Of a DNA stretch of 35,896 nucleotides, positions 16,835 to 24,671 are shown piece by piece. The position numbers were made by a program, and so were the translations under genes. The DNA is from Rhodocyclaceae bacterium. Lineage in GTDB: Bacteria; Pseudomonadota; Gammaproteobacteria; Burkholderiales; Rhodocyclaceae. Numbering within the stretch: position 1 is the first letter of the stretch; each line of letters opens with the position of its first letter. The stretch spans positions 1-35,896 of the forward strand of contig JAGRFY010000013.1 of NCBI GenBank assembly GCA_020445765.1, in the 5' to 3' direction. The notes below the pieces were generated by a model that saw only the letters and a list, made by a program, of their open reading frames with translations, searched no databases and was not told the DNA's origin.

Positions 16835-17488
16835 TCAGGCCCGCGCCTGGGCGCGATTGGACATCGCGATCACGAACAACTGGTCGACCAGCGGCATCTC
16901 TCGCAGCGGCACCAGCATGCGGGCACCGGTGCCGTACTCCGCACCCAGACCGATCAGCCGCGCCACCGTCTCGCCACGTGATTCGATCCGCCACTCGCGT
17001 GGTGCCTGGCCGCCGAACAGCTTGCGTTCATAGCGGACCTCGCCGTTGCACAGGTATCGTTCCAGCTCCGCCCCCGGCTCGAACAGCATGCGAATCGCGT
17101 CGCTGCCACTGCGGTGCAGGGTGACCTTGTCGGCGGTCATGCCGAACATGCGGTGGCACTCGAACTGCCCCTCGACGCATTCGATCGTGCGCAGGACGGT
17201 GCCCCGCGCGGTCGGATAGCCGATCCGGCCGACCGTGGCATCGTCCTGGTTGCGCACCAGCAGTTGCATCGGGCGCGTGCCGTGGGCGGCCAGCGCCACC
17301 GCATACAGAAAATCGCTGCCGGCCGCCAGCGACGGCACCTGGGCAAGCACTTCGGCCGCATTCAGGCCTTCGGCCCGGTCGCCGTCCCTGCGCCCGCGTT
17401 GCCGCAGATGACGCCGCACCAGCAGGATCGTCAGCAACACGGCCGCGAGTGCGACCGCGAACACGATTCTCGCCGATTCGTCGGGCAT
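16835..17488 (-). CDS. Hypothetical membrane-anchored protein
   Basis: I do not recognise this 217-residue protein. A single N-terminal membrane helix (about residues 7-24) is followed by a basic stretch (VRRHLRQRGRR) and a soluble domain of about 170 residues. The soluble part is rich in beta-strands alternating with charged turns (LLVRNQDDATVGRIGYP and YLCNGEVRYERKLFGG) and ends in a helix (LVDQLFVIAMSN). The strand-rich layout with a C-terminal hydrophobic helix vaguely recalls tubby/LURP-like folds, a guess that needs a structure search. The frame opens at 17548, but MPDESARIVFAVAL at 17488 gives a clean anchor. The gene ends 20 bases before the iron-sulfur gene, so the two are probably co-transcribed. 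Confidence 0.65.
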   Translation of the reverse strand: MPDESARIVFAVALAAVLLTILLVRRHLRQRGRRDGDRAEGLNAAEVLAQVPSLAAGSDFLYAVALAAHGTRPMQLLVRNQDDATVGRIGYPTARGTVLRTIECVEGQFECHRMFGMTADKVTLHRSGSDAIRMLFEPGAELERYLCNGEVRYERKLFGGQAPREWRIESRGETVARLIGLGAEYGTGARMLVPLREMPLVDQLFVIAMSNRAQARA

Positions 17489-17617
17489 TCCGATCACTCC
17501 GCCAGCGACCCTCCGCCGGCCCGCCCGCTCGGCCGGCCGCGATCGCAACCGACAAAGTTTAGCGGAATGCCATGCCGGTCACTGCGCCCACGTCGCCGAC
17601 GGCCCGGCAATTTCCGG

Positions 17618-19015
17618 TCAGAGCACGGCGCCGATGCGCGCCAGCACCCGTTCGCGGCCCATGGCTTCGACCACGGCATCGATCGCCGGCGTCTGCTTGA
17701 CGCCCAGCAACGCGACCCGCAACGGAATCGCCACCTGTGGCATCTTCAATCCGTGCGCCTTCATCACCGCCTTGATCTCGCCACTGATCGCCTCGCGCTG
17801 CCAGTCGATCGTCGCCAGGCGGCGCGACAGGTCGGCCAGTGCAGCACGCGACGCCGCGGTCAGCTGCTCGGCCAGCAATTCGGGAGCCGGCACCGGCGCC
17901 ACGTAGAACGGTTCGACGCCGTCGGCCAGTTCGACCAGCGTGGCGACGCGCTCCTTGTACAGCGCGATCAGCGCCGCCAATGCCGGCCCATCGGCCGAAT
18001 CGACGCCCCGCGCGACCAGCCGCTCGGCGACATCGGCCGCCAGCACGGCATCGTTCGTCTGCTTGATGTAGTGCGCATTCAGCCAGTTGAGCTTCTCGGT
18101 ATTGAATTGCGCGGCCGATGCCGTGATGTGGTCGAGGTCGAACCACGCCGTCAGCTGCTCGCGCGAGAAGATCTCGTCGTCGCCGTGGCTCCAGCCCAGC
18201 CGCGCCAGGTAATTGACGACCGCCTCGGGCAGGTAGCCGGCCTCGTGATACTGCATCACGCTGACCGCCCCGTGGCGCTTCGACAGCTTCTGGCCGTCGT
18301 CGCCGAGGATCATCGACAGATGCGCGTACTGCGGCACCTCGGCACCCAGTGCCCGCAGGATGTTGATCTGCCGTGGCGTGTTGTTTACGTGATCGTCGCC
18401 GCGGATGACATGCGTGATCGCCATGTCGCGGTCATCGACGACGACGCAGAAATTGTAGGTCGGGGTGCCGTCCGGCCGGGCGATGATCAGGTCGTCGAGC
18501 TCGGCGTTGGCGAATTCGATGCGCCCCTTGACCAGATCGTCCCATGCCACCACGCCGTCGGCCGGGTTGCGGAAACGGACAACCGGATTCACGCCGGCCG
18601 GCGGCTGCGGCAGCGCCTTGCCCGGCTCGGGCCGCCAGCGCCCGTCGTAGCGCGGCTTCTCGCCGCGGGCACGCTGCCCCTCGCGCATCGCGTCGAGTTC
18701 CTCGGGCGTGGCGTAGCAATGGTAGGCACTACCACTCGCCAGCAATTCGCCGATCACCGCCTTGTAGCGATCCATGCGCTGCATCTGGTAGAACGGGCCT
18801 TCGTCGCAGTCCAGCGCCAGCCAGCGCATGCCGTCGAGAATCGCCTGCACCGCCTCCGGCGTCGAGCGCGCGACATCGGTGTCTTCGATGCGCAGGATGA
18901 AGCGGCCGCCGTGGCGACGGGCGAAGGCCCAGCAGAACAACGCGGTACGCGCGCCGCCGATGTGCAGGTAACCGGTCGGGCTGGGGGCGAAACGGGTGCG
19001 AACGGGTGTGGGCAT
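17618..19015 (-). CDS. gltX: Glutamyl-tRNA synthetase
   Basis: This class I enzyme of 465 aa charges tRNA-Glu in the cytoplasm. The HIGH-type motif HIGG is at 18-21 in [13 protein letters not shown], and the KMSKS-type motif KLSKR is at about 243-247 in [24 protein letters not shown] and [10 protein letters not shown] are standard for bacterial GltX. Only one Cys remains in the region where E. coli GluRS binds zinc ([10 protein letters not shown]), so the zinc site appears lost, as in many bacteria. Whether it also charges tRNA-Gln cannot be decided here; no gatCAB or glnS is in view. The frame reaches 19102, but [13 protein letters not shown] at 19015 is the family start. tRNA-Val genes lie divergently downstream of its promoter region, as gltX and val tRNAs also do in E. 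coli. Confidence 0.97.
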   Translation of the reverse strand: MPTPVRTRFAPSPTGYLHIGGARTALFCWAFARRHGGRFILRIEDTDVARSTPEAVQAILDGMRWLALDCDEGPFYQMQRMDRYKAVIGELLASGSAYHCYATPEELDAMREGQRARGEKPRYDGRWRPEPGKALPQPPAGVNPVVRFRNPADGVVAWDDLVKGRIEFANAELDDLIIARPDGTPTYNFCVVVDDRDMAITHVIRGDDHVNNTPRQINILRALGAEVPQYAHLSMILGDDGQKLSKRHGAVSVMQYHEAGYLPEAVVNYLARLGWSHGDDEIFSREQLTAWFDLDHITASAAQFNTEKLNWLNAHYIKQTNDAVLAADVAERLVARGVDSADGPALAALIALYKERVATLVELADGVEPFYVAPVPAPELLAEQLTAASRAALADLSRRLATIDWQREAISGEIKAVMKAHGLKMPQVAIPLRVALLGVKQTPAIDAVVEAMGRERVLARIGAVL

Positions 19016-19050
19016 CGATCGTGCTCGGTGGCGCTGCGACAAAGCCGGGC

Positions 19051-19056
19051 ATTCTA
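19051..19056 (-). promoter_or_regulatory. Candidate -10 of gltX (TAGAAT)
   Basis: On the minus strand TAGAAT at 19056-19051 lies about 36 bases before the gltX start codon. The DNA upstream of it is very GC-rich and shows no good -35. The position in the divergent gap supports it modestly. Confidence 0.35.
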
Positions 19057-19090
19057 CGCCAACGGGGCCCGTCCGCCCCCGCCCGCCGCC

Positions 19091-19119
19091 TTGACGCAGC
19101 ACCGGGCCGCCCCTAAAAT
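19091..19119 (+). promoter_or_regulatory. Sigma70 promoter of the tRNA-Val pair
   Basis: TTGACG (19091-19096), a 17-base spacer and TAAAAT (19114-19119) make a near-consensus sigma70 promoter. The first tRNA begins 17 bases after the -10, the usual distance for a short leader. The GC-rich stretch right after the -10 (CGCCGCTC) could act as a stringent-type discriminator. Confidence 0.8.
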
Positions 19120-19136
19120 CGCCGCTCTTTTGGCTG

Positions 19137-19211
19137 GGGCGGTTAGCTCAGCGGTAGAGCACTGCCTTCACACGGCAGGGGTCACTGGTTCGATCCCAGT
19201 ACCGCCCACCA
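19137..19211 (+). tRNA. tRNA-Val (anticodon CAC)
   Basis: This is a complete cloverleaf. The acceptor stem GGGCGGT pairs with ACCGCCC, the D-arm is GCTC/GAGC, and the anticodon stem CTGCC/GGCAG encloses the loop TTCACAC with anticodon CAC at 19169-19171 (reads GUG). The T-arm is ACTGG-TTCGATC-CCAGT, and CCA is encoded. It is 75 bases long and is driven by the promoter at 19091. Confidence 0.98.
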
Positions 19212-19233
19212 GCGAAAGAGATCCCCCATCCGG

Positions 19234-19308
19234 GGGCGGTTAGCTCAGCGGTAGAGCACTGCCTTCACACGGCAGGGGTCACTGGTTCGATCCCAGTACC
19301 GCCCACCA
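19234..19308 (+). tRNA. tRNA-Val (anticodon CAC), second identical copy
   Basis: It is base-for-base identical to the copy at 19137-19211, 97 bases further on, with a 22-base spacer and encoded CCA. It is probably cut from the same precursor. No hairpin plus T-run terminator was seen after it. Confidence 0.98.
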
Positions 19309-19536
19309 TCCGTTTCGCCCCCCTTCTCTTCCGGCATGCTCGTGGTGCTTCGCCGCGGCGAGGTCCCGCTGCAATCCCGTCGCCCCACGCTGCGGCATAG
19401 TCACGACGCTCGATCTACGTGATCTCGCGGCGGACGCCTGCCGCACGGACAGCCGGTCGGCCAGCTCGAGCCGACGAACGTCACCTTATCGGCTGCGAAT
19501 GACGCGACTTCAGGTCCTCGACCGGCAATACGTCAC

Positions 19537-19550
19537 ATTACCAAAGTAAT
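19537..19550. promoter_or_regulatory. Inverted repeat ATTAC-CAAA-GTAAT upstream of flp
   Basis: Two perfect 5-base arms with a 4-base centre lie 182-195 bases before the pilin start, in an AT-rich stretch. The size and symmetry fit an operator for a dimeric regulator. No regulator gene is encoded nearby apart from the winged-helix AAA protein at 20778. Confidence 0.3.
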
Positions 19551-19554
19551 AGAC

Positions 19555-19576
19555 CGAAACGCATTTCACGAAACGC
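19555..19576. repeat. Two CGAAACGC direct repeats
   Basis: CGAAACGC occurs at 19555-19562 and 19569-19576, 14 bases start to start, just downstream of the ATTAC/GTAAT palindrome in the flp upstream region. It could be part of the same regulatory site. Confidence 0.35.
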
Positions 19577-19731
19577 TGATTCGGCACGAATTGGCCGTGC
19601 AATATTTCCGTGTGCCAGCGTGGCCGAATATCCATCATTCAATCGTGGCAAGCGGAAAGGATTCGCGCAGAAGACCGGAAGCGACGCCATCCACGTTTAA
19701 CTGGCAATTTTGATTTCCTTGAGGGCTACAA

Positions 19732-19917
19732 ATGAACTCGATCAAAAACATGGCGACTCGTCTGGTTCGTGAAGAGGACGGCGCGGCGGCATCGGAATAT
19801 GCAATTCTCGTCGCCTTTATCGCAGTAGCGGTGGCGGCAGCCGTGAAGCTTTTCAACCTGGGTGACATCTTCACGACGCTCGGCACGAAAGTGAAAGGCT
19901 TGGTGAGCGGGGCCTGA
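19732..19917 (+). CDS. flp1: Flp-type major pilin (type IVc prepilin)
   Basis: This 61-residue prepilin has a basic leader (MNSIKNMATRLVREEDG), the class Flp cleavage site G17/A18 with Glu at +5 and Tyr at +6 (GAAASEYAI), and a hydrophobic helix of about 20 residues (ILVAFIAVAVAAAVKLF). A short amphipathic tail ends in GLVSGA. The TadV prepilin peptidase encoded downstream would remove the leader at the inner membrane, and the mature subunit would polymerise into the Tad pilus. It has its own upstream region and is followed by a strong hairpin, so it is probably made in large excess over the assembly proteins. A TTGAGGG ribosome site precedes the ATG. Confidence 0.93.
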   Translation: MNSIKNMATRLVREEDGAAASEYAILVAFIAVAVAAAVKLFNLGDIFTTLGTKVKGLVSGA

Positions 19918-19937
19918 TCCGGCCTGAATGTCGACAG

Positions 19938-19971
19938 GAAGCCGGCCGGTGGGAATTATTCGGCCGGCTTC
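19938..19971 (+). terminator. Hairpin terminator/attenuator after flp1
   Basis: GAAGCCGGCCG (19938-19948) and CGGCCGGCTTC (19961-19971) form a perfect 11-base stem with a 12-base loop, followed by TGAGTTTTC. The T-run is short, so termination is likely partial. This would give abundant pilin mRNA and less read-through into flp2 and the Tad genes, or would stabilise the flp1 transcript. Confidence 0.7.
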
Positions 19972-19989
19972 TGAGTTTTCGGAGCGACC

Positions 19990-20154
19990 ATGATTCTGAC
20001 CAGGCTTATTCAGGACGAGACGGGTGCTGCCGCATCGGAATACGCGATCATGGTCGCCATCATTGCACTGGCAATCGCCACGGCCGCTTCGCTCATGGAT
20101 CTCAGGGCAGCTTACTCGGCGGTCGTCGGCATCGTTGCTTCATTTGTGCAGTAA
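19990..20154 (+). CDS. flp2: Second Flp-type pilin
   Basis: This small 54-residue prepilin starts at ATG 19990 (GGAG eight bases upstream) and ends at TAA 20152-20154. The leader MILTRLIQDETG is followed by the same cleavage and +5 Glu/+6 Tyr signature (GAAASEYAIM) as flp1, then a hydrophobic helix (VAIIALAIATAASL) and a divergent tail ending IVASFVQ. It probably derives from a pilin duplication. Lying after the hairpin, it should be made at a lower level and may be a minor or alternative subunit. It is short and in a different frame from a longer spurious open frame, so it is easily missed in annotation. Confidence 0.88.
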   Translation: MILTRLIQDETGAAASEYAIMVAIIALAIATAASLMDLRAAYSAVVGIVASFVQ

Positions 20155-20258
20155 GTCTCGGAATCGGCGAATCGCCTTCAAGGCGGTCGAAGGCGTGGCC
20201 GATGTTTGGGGCTGGACCGTTTCAGACGCGGTGACCGTGACGCAAGGGCCCAGCCAAC

Positions 20259-20771
20259 ATGAAATTCCAGTTCCTGTTTTTTCTCCTGCTCGTCGCCTGC
20301 GCCTTTGATCTGCGCACCCGCAGAATTCCCAACGCCCTGATCGCCGCTGGATTCGTTGCGGCACTGTCTCTCGGCCTGCACGAGGGCGGTGCCTCCGGTG
20401 CGGCCCACAGTCTGGCCGGAATGGCCTGCGGTCTGCTGGTGCTGCTGCCGTTCTTTCCGTTGCGCCTGGTTGGTGCCGGCGACGTCAAACTGATGTCCGT
20501 GGTGGGAGGATTCGTCGGTGTCCACGCGCTGATTCCGATCACCATCCATACCTTCATCGCGGGCGGCGTCGTAGCAACGCTGGCGCTCGTGGCGTCCGGT
20601 TCCACGTCGCGCGCGATCGACAACCTGCGATCCGTGATGACGTCGATCGCACTCCGCGTCGGAGCGGGCGGCATCGCACTCTCGGATTGTTCGACCACGA
20701 CCGCCTACCGAGTCCCCTACGCCCTTGCCATCACCCTGGGTGTCGGTACATGGCTCATCGGACTGGAGTAA
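20259..20771 (+). CDS. tadV: Prepilin peptidase TadV/CpaA (A24 family)
   Basis: This inner-membrane aspartic protease of 170 residues cleaves Flp-type prepilins. Several hydrophobic helices are visible, and both catalytic aspartates are present: Asp17 in FDLRTRRIPN and Asp75 in GAGDVKLM, the GxGD signature. It is the short form lacking the N-terminal methyltransferase domain of PilD, as usual in Tad systems. Its place right after the two pilins fits this job. ATG 20259 is preceded by AAGGGCC at a slightly long distance. Confidence 0.93.
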   Translation: MKFQFLFFLLLVACAFDLRTRRIPNALIAAGFVAALSLGLHEGGASGAAHSLAGMACGLLVLLPFFPLRLVGAGDVKLMSVVGGFVGVHALIPITIHTFIAGGVVATLALVASGSTSRAIDNLRSVMTSIALRVGAGGIALSDCSTTTAYRVPYALAITLGVGTWLIGLE

Positions 20772-20777
20772 GACCCC

Positions 20778-22124
20778 ATGCAAGCGATACTTGAATCGTC
20801 GGGCGGCGCACCCACTCCGCCCGGCCTGGCGGAGCCGGTCGCCGCGCCGATGCCAGTCGCACCACGTACGATCGCCGATACCGGCACGGATTCCGCGATG
20901 CTGTCGGACCTCGCCGCGCGCACCCTGATGCAGCGCGGACGCATCCGACTCGATCACGCTGCCGCCGCCCTGAAGTTGCCGAACAGCGTGACGCAGGAAC
21001 TGCTCGAAGGCCTGCGGGCGCACCGCGTGGTCCAAGTCGTCGGTCACGGCGGCGTCGGTTCCGAGGTCCAGTACGAACTGACCGACACGGGTCGGGACTT
21101 CGGCCGCGAGGCCTTTGCCCGGTGCCAGTATGTCGGACCGGCGCCGGTCAGCCTCGAGGCCTATTGCGACTGGTCACGACGGCGCTCCATTCGTCATCAG
21201 CGACTCGACGGGCCGACCGTGCGCAAGGCCTTCGATGGCGTCGTCGTCGATCCCATCGTGCTCGACCAGATGGGCGCGGCGATGAACTCGGGACGGGCGA
21301 TCCTGCTTTACGGACCGGCCGGTAGCGGCAAGACCTTCCTCGCCGAGCATTTGGCCGGCCTTCTGCCGGGCCAGATCGCGATTCCTTACGCGATCACCGT
21401 CGGCGGTGAAATCATCCAGTTGTTCGACCCCTTGATCCACCATCCGATCGAAGCGGCGCGTTCCTGCAGCCTGATCCTGGGCAACGAGGATCGCCGCTGG
21501 CAACAATGTCGGCGACCCGTGGTCATTGCCGGTGGCGAATTGACCCTGGAAATGCTCGACCTGCAGTTCGATCACGCGACGCGCTTCTACCAGGCGCCGC
21601 CCCACGTCAAGGCGAACGGCGGACTCTTCGTCGTCGATGACCTCGGTCGGCAGCGAATCTCACCGCGAGATCTTCTCAACCGCTGGATCGTTCCGCTGGA
21701 CCGCAGCCGCGATTATCTGAGCCTGCATACCGGCTTCAAATTCGTTGTCCCATTCGATCTGGCCGCAGTCTTTTCGACCAATCTGCAGCCGGCCCAATTG
21801 GCCGACGAAGCTTTCCTGCGGCGATTCGGATACAAGGTGCATCTCGGCCCGATGTCGGCGGAGCAATACAGACGGGTATTCAGGCAGGCTTGCGACGAAC
21901 TCGAGGTTCAATTCGACAAGGCCGCTTTCGAATGGCTGCTGGTCGAAAGACACCTTGCCCAGGACCGCCCCCTGCTCGCCTGCTATCCGCGTGATCTGAT
22001 CGCAAGGATTCGCGATTTCGCACTATACGAAAGTCGTATGCCAATCGTGACATGTGACGCATTGGATCGCGCCTGGAATACGTATTTCTGCACGCCGGGA
22101 CAGGTTCAGCCGAGTGCAATATGA
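20778..22124 (+). CDS. AAA+ ATPase with N-terminal winged-helix-like segment, in Tad locus
   Basis: This 448-residue protein is not a standard Tad component. Residues about 40-110 look like a winged helix-turn-helix (RGRIRLDHAAAALKLP, then ELLEGLRAHRVVQVV and a wing at EVQYELTDTG). Residues about 160-350 form a AAA+ core with Walker A GPAGSGKT (179-186), Walker B LFVVDD (283-288), sensor-1-like FSTN (332-335) and a DEAFLRRFGYKVHLG segment typical of MoxR/RuvB-like ATPases. A helical lid region reaches the C-terminus. I have the impression that similar ATPases occur in some other Tad loci, but no defined function is known to me. It might remodel a pilus complex, or control transcription through the N-terminal segment. 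It starts 6 bases after tadV, so it is surely in the operon. Confidence 0.85.
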   Translation: MQAILESSGGAPTPPGLAEPVAAPMPVAPRTIADTGTDSAMLSDLAARTLMQRGRIRLDHAAAALKLPNSVTQELLEGLRAHRVVQVVGHGGVGSEVQYELTDTGRDFGREAFARCQYVGPAPVSLEAYCDWSRRRSIRHQRLDGPTVRKAFDGVVVDPIVLDQMGAAMNSGRAILLYGPAGSGKTFLAEHLAGLLPGQIAIPYAITVGGEIIQLFDPLIHHPIEAARSCSLILGNEDRRWQQCRRPVVIAGGELTLEMLDLQFDHATRFYQAPPHVKANGGLFVVDDLGRQRISPRDLLNRWIVPLDRSRDYLSLHTGFKFVVPFDLAAVFSTNLQPAQLADEAFLRRFGYKVHLGPMSAEQYRRVFRQACDELEVQFDKAAFEWLLVERHLAQDRPLLACYPRDLIARIRDFALYESRMPIVTCDALDRAWNTYFCTPGQVQPSAI

Positions 22125-22163
22125 ACCCACGATAGATCCATTCGATTCGACTGAGGCAATCCG

Positions 22164-22985
22164 ATGCGAAGCACCCGAACCTTCACCATGATCGCAGTTT
22201 CGATGCTTGCCGGCGTCATGGCGATTATTTTCGCCGCGCGCTGGTTGAATCAACAGACCGCGATGGCCACCAACAAGGTCGTAGTCGCCGCACTCGATCT
22301 CGACCTCGGACAACAGATCACGTCGGAGCATGTTCGAATCGTGGATTGGCCGAGTGGCTCGATCCCGGAAGGCGCCTATTCGGATCCGGCCGAGTTGCAG
22401 GAGCGGGTCACTCGCATCTCCGTATTGCGCGACGAGCCATTGCTCGAATCGAAACTGGCGCCCAAGGGCACGCGAGGCGGGCTGTCTGCCGTGATTTCCG
22501 AAGGCAAGCGCGCGATCACCGTGCGGGTAAACGACGTAATCGGCGTAGCCGGCTTCGCCCTGCCCGGAAACTATGTGGATGTCATCGTCAGCACCAAGGA
22601 TGAATCCAGGTCCAGGGACAGGCAGGACATCTCCAAGATCGTGCTGGAAAAGATTCTCGTGCTCGCCGTCGGTGAAGAATCGACACGGGACGACACCAAG
22701 CCCAAGGCGGTCAAGGCCGTCACCCTCGAAGTGACGCCTGAGCAAGCCGAAGCCCTCGATCTGGCGCGCAATGTCGGTCAGCTGGCGCTGGTGTTGCGCA
22801 ACCAGGTGGATACCACGCCGGTCGCCACCCAGGGCATCACCAAGGAACTGCTGCTGGGCATGGAGCAGCCGGTCCAGCCGGCGCCACTGGTCAAGGTCGT
22901 GCACGTGGCACGACGCGCGGCGCCGATCCGCAAGGAATGCGTCGAAGTCTTCAACGGTCGCAGTAGGAGCGAGCAATGTTTCTGA
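22164..22985 (+). CDS. rcpC: Flp pilus assembly protein RcpC/CpaB
   Basis: This 273-residue protein has an N-terminal membrane anchor (about 7-27) and a SAF domain (VVVAALDLDLGQQITSEHV), followed by the RcpC domain (RAITVRVNDVIGVAGFALPG and NYVDVIV). The family is periplasmic and works with the RcpA secretin, probably in stabilising the outer-membrane channel or its passage through peptidoglycan. The ATG at 22164 has GAGG upstream. The C-terminal 25 residues are rich in Arg and Lys. It overlaps the secretin gene by 10 bases, suggesting coupled translation. Confidence 0.93.
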   Translation: MRSTRTFTMIAVSMLAGVMAIIFAARWLNQQTAMATNKVVVAALDLDLGQQITSEHVRIVDWPSGSIPEGAYSDPAELQERVTRISVLRDEPLLESKLAPKGTRGGLSAVISEGKRAITVRVNDVIGVAGFALPGNYVDVIVSTKDESRSRDRQDISKIVLEKILVLAVGEESTRDDTKPKAVKAVTLEVTPEQAEALDLARNVGQLALVLRNQVDTTPVATQGITKELLLGMEQPVQPAPLVKVVHVARRAAPIRKECVEVFNGRSRSEQCF

Positions 22986-24661
22986 GCAACAAACCCGATG
23001 GCGCAGACGCGCCACGGCGAGGCCATCGGATGGCCCCATTGCGCGCTGCCGTCGCGATGGCCCTGGCTGGCGCTCTGATCGCCCCGGCTGCCGCTGCGAC
23101 CCGCGACCGCGTGCATGTGCCGGAGTGCCCGGGCCAGGTTGCACCGCCGCAGACCCTTTCGCTGTCGGCCGGCAAGTCGAAGTTCCTGAGCCTGGACAGC
23201 CGCGTCGCCCGCCTGACCGTGGGCAACGATCAAATCGCCCATGCCAAGCTCGTTTCGCCGACGTCGCTCTACCTGTTCGGCAACGCGATCGGCACCACCA
23301 ACATGATCCTGCAGGGTCGCAACGGTGATTGCACCGTGCTCGACGTGATGGTGCAACTGGACGCCAGCCCGTTGCGTGCAACGCTGGAAAGCGTGATGCC
23401 GGACGAGAAGGGCATCGTCGTCGATACCACCGGCGACAGCATCGTGCTGTCCGGCGTGGTGACGAGCGCGCTGGCCGCGGAACAGGTCGCCTCGCTGGCC
23501 GAATCCTATGTCATCCGCACCGCGCGCAATCTCGACGCGATCAGCGCCGAGTCCGGCCAGGGCACCAGCATCGCGATCTCCAGTGGCGAAGAGCGGACAC
23601 GTGCGCGCAGCCTGATCGTGAATATGATGTCCGTGGCAGCGCCACAGCAGGTGATGCTGGAAGTGACGGTCGCCGAGGTTTCGAAGACCGTGCTCGACCA
23701 GTTCGGCCTCAACTTCGCACGTGCCTTCGCGCTCGCCGACGGCAGCGCGATCCGCTTCCTGAACGGCCTTCTGGGCGGCAAGCCGGTCGTCGCCGGCCAG
23801 ATCGCGGGTACCGTCGGCGCGCGCGTCGGCGGCGGCGTGATCGACTCCGTCACCAACGGCAGCGCGACCTCCGCGTTGACCGCGCCGGCGGGCGACGCCC
23901 GCATTGGTGGCGGCACCGTCGAGATCCCGATGATCGCCGGGCAGAACGCCACGACGGTGGGCGTGGATGCACAAAAGCAGGACGGCCTGGTGAAGGTGCT
24001 GGCCGAACCCACGGTGATGGCGATCAGCGGCCAGCAGGGCAGCTTCCTCGCAGGCGGCAAGATCTTCATCCCGGTGGTACAGAACAATGGCACCGGTGCA
24101 GTCACCTACACCCTCGAGGAGAAGGAATTCGGCGTCAGCCTGAAGTTCCGCCCGACGGTCCTGGGCGATGGCCGCATCAACCTCGAAGTCAATCCGGAAG
24201 TCTCGGAACTGAGTTCGACCGGCGTCACGATCACCTCTTCGGCCACCGGTGCAACCACCGTCCTGCCCGCCTTCACCACGCGGAAGGCGGCGACGACGGT
24301 ACAACTCTACGACGGCCAGAGCTTCGCCATCGGCGGTCTGATGAAGAACAACGTCACCGGCAACGTCAACGCGTTCCCGATCCTCGGCGAATTGCCGGTC
24401 ATCGGCGCGCTGTTCCGCAGCACCAGCTTCCAGACCGATCGAAGCGAGTTGGTGTTCGTCGTCACGCCACGCCTCGTCAAGCCCCTGCCGCCGAACTACG
24501 CCCTGCCCACCGACAAGTACATCGAGCCGAGCCGGGCTGATGTGTTCCTGCGCGGGAAACTCGAGGGCGAAACGATCGAGGCGGATGCGGGTGCGCCAGT
24601 GCCGGCGCCAGCCCCTTCCCCCCAATCCGCCCGCGACGGCGGCGGCTTCGAACTGAAATAG
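22976..24661 (+). CDS. rcpA: Tad outer-membrane secretin RcpA/CpaC
   Basis: This 561-residue secretin forms the outer-membrane channel for the Flp pilus. A long leader with a basic part and signal helix (RAAVAMALAGALIAPAAAA) is followed by the pilus-secretin N-domain (LSLSAGKSKFLSLDSRVARL). A BON-like domain (about 130-195) comes next, then the secretin core with QVMLEVTVAEVSKTVLDQFG and the C-terminal signature PILGELPVIGALFRSTSFQT followed by ELVFVVTPRLVKP. The tail (about 530-561) is Pro/Ala-rich. An AGGAG site lies before ATG 22976. The signal peptide is preceded by about 20 extra residues; an in-frame later Met (MAPLRAAV) could be the true start. Confidence 0.95.
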   Translation: MFLSNKPDGADAPRRGHRMAPLRAAVAMALAGALIAPAAAATRDRVHVPECPGQVAPPQTLSLSAGKSKFLSLDSRVARLTVGNDQIAHAKLVSPTSLYLFGNAIGTTNMILQGRNGDCTVLDVMVQLDASPLRATLESVMPDEKGIVVDTTGDSIVLSGVVTSALAAEQVASLAESYVIRTARNLDAISAESGQGTSIAISSGEERTRARSLIVNMMSVAAPQQVMLEVTVAEVSKTVLDQFGLNFARAFALADGSAIRFLNGLLGGKPVVAGQIAGTVGARVGGGVIDSVTNGSATSALTAPAGDARIGGGTVEIPMIAGQNATTVGVDAQKQDGLVKVLAEPTVMAISGQQGSFLAGGKIFIPVVQNNGTGAVTYTLEEKEFGVSLKFRPTVLGDGRINLEVNPEVSELSSTGVTITSSATGATTVLPAFTTRKAATTVQLYDGQSFAIGGLMKNNVTGNVNAFPILGELPVIGALFRSTSFQTDRSELVFVVTPRLVKPLPPNYALPTDKYIEPSRADVFLRGKLEGETIEADAGAPVPAPAPSPQSARDGGGFELK

Positions 24662-24671
24662 GGAGTCCACG

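Larger units (their letters stand above)
19309..19731 (+). promoter_or_regulatory. 423-base intergenic region upstream of the Flp pilin gene
   Basis: No coding gene is seen. The second half (from about 19500) is clearly more AT-rich than the rest of the window. It contains the palindrome ATTAC-CAAA-GTAAT (19537-19550) and two direct copies of CGAAACGC (19555-19562 and 19569-19576). The flp promoter must lie here, but no pair of hexamers with 16-18-base spacing stands out. The pilin ribosome site TTGAGGG lies just before the ATG. Confidence 0.6.

Noticed and set aside
17114-19243. 709-codon plus-strand open frame opposite gltX
   Set aside because: It runs antisense through gltX and into a tRNA gene; no domain and no ribosome site.
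19590-19740. Possible sigma54 promoter (GG/GC elements) before flp1
   Set aside because: No GG-N10-GC spacing matching the -24/-12 consensus was found in the AT-rich stretch.
20173-20185. Small palindrome CGCCTT-C-AAGGCG between flp2 and tadV
   Set aside because: The one-base centre cannot form an RNA loop and there is no T-run; it could be chance.
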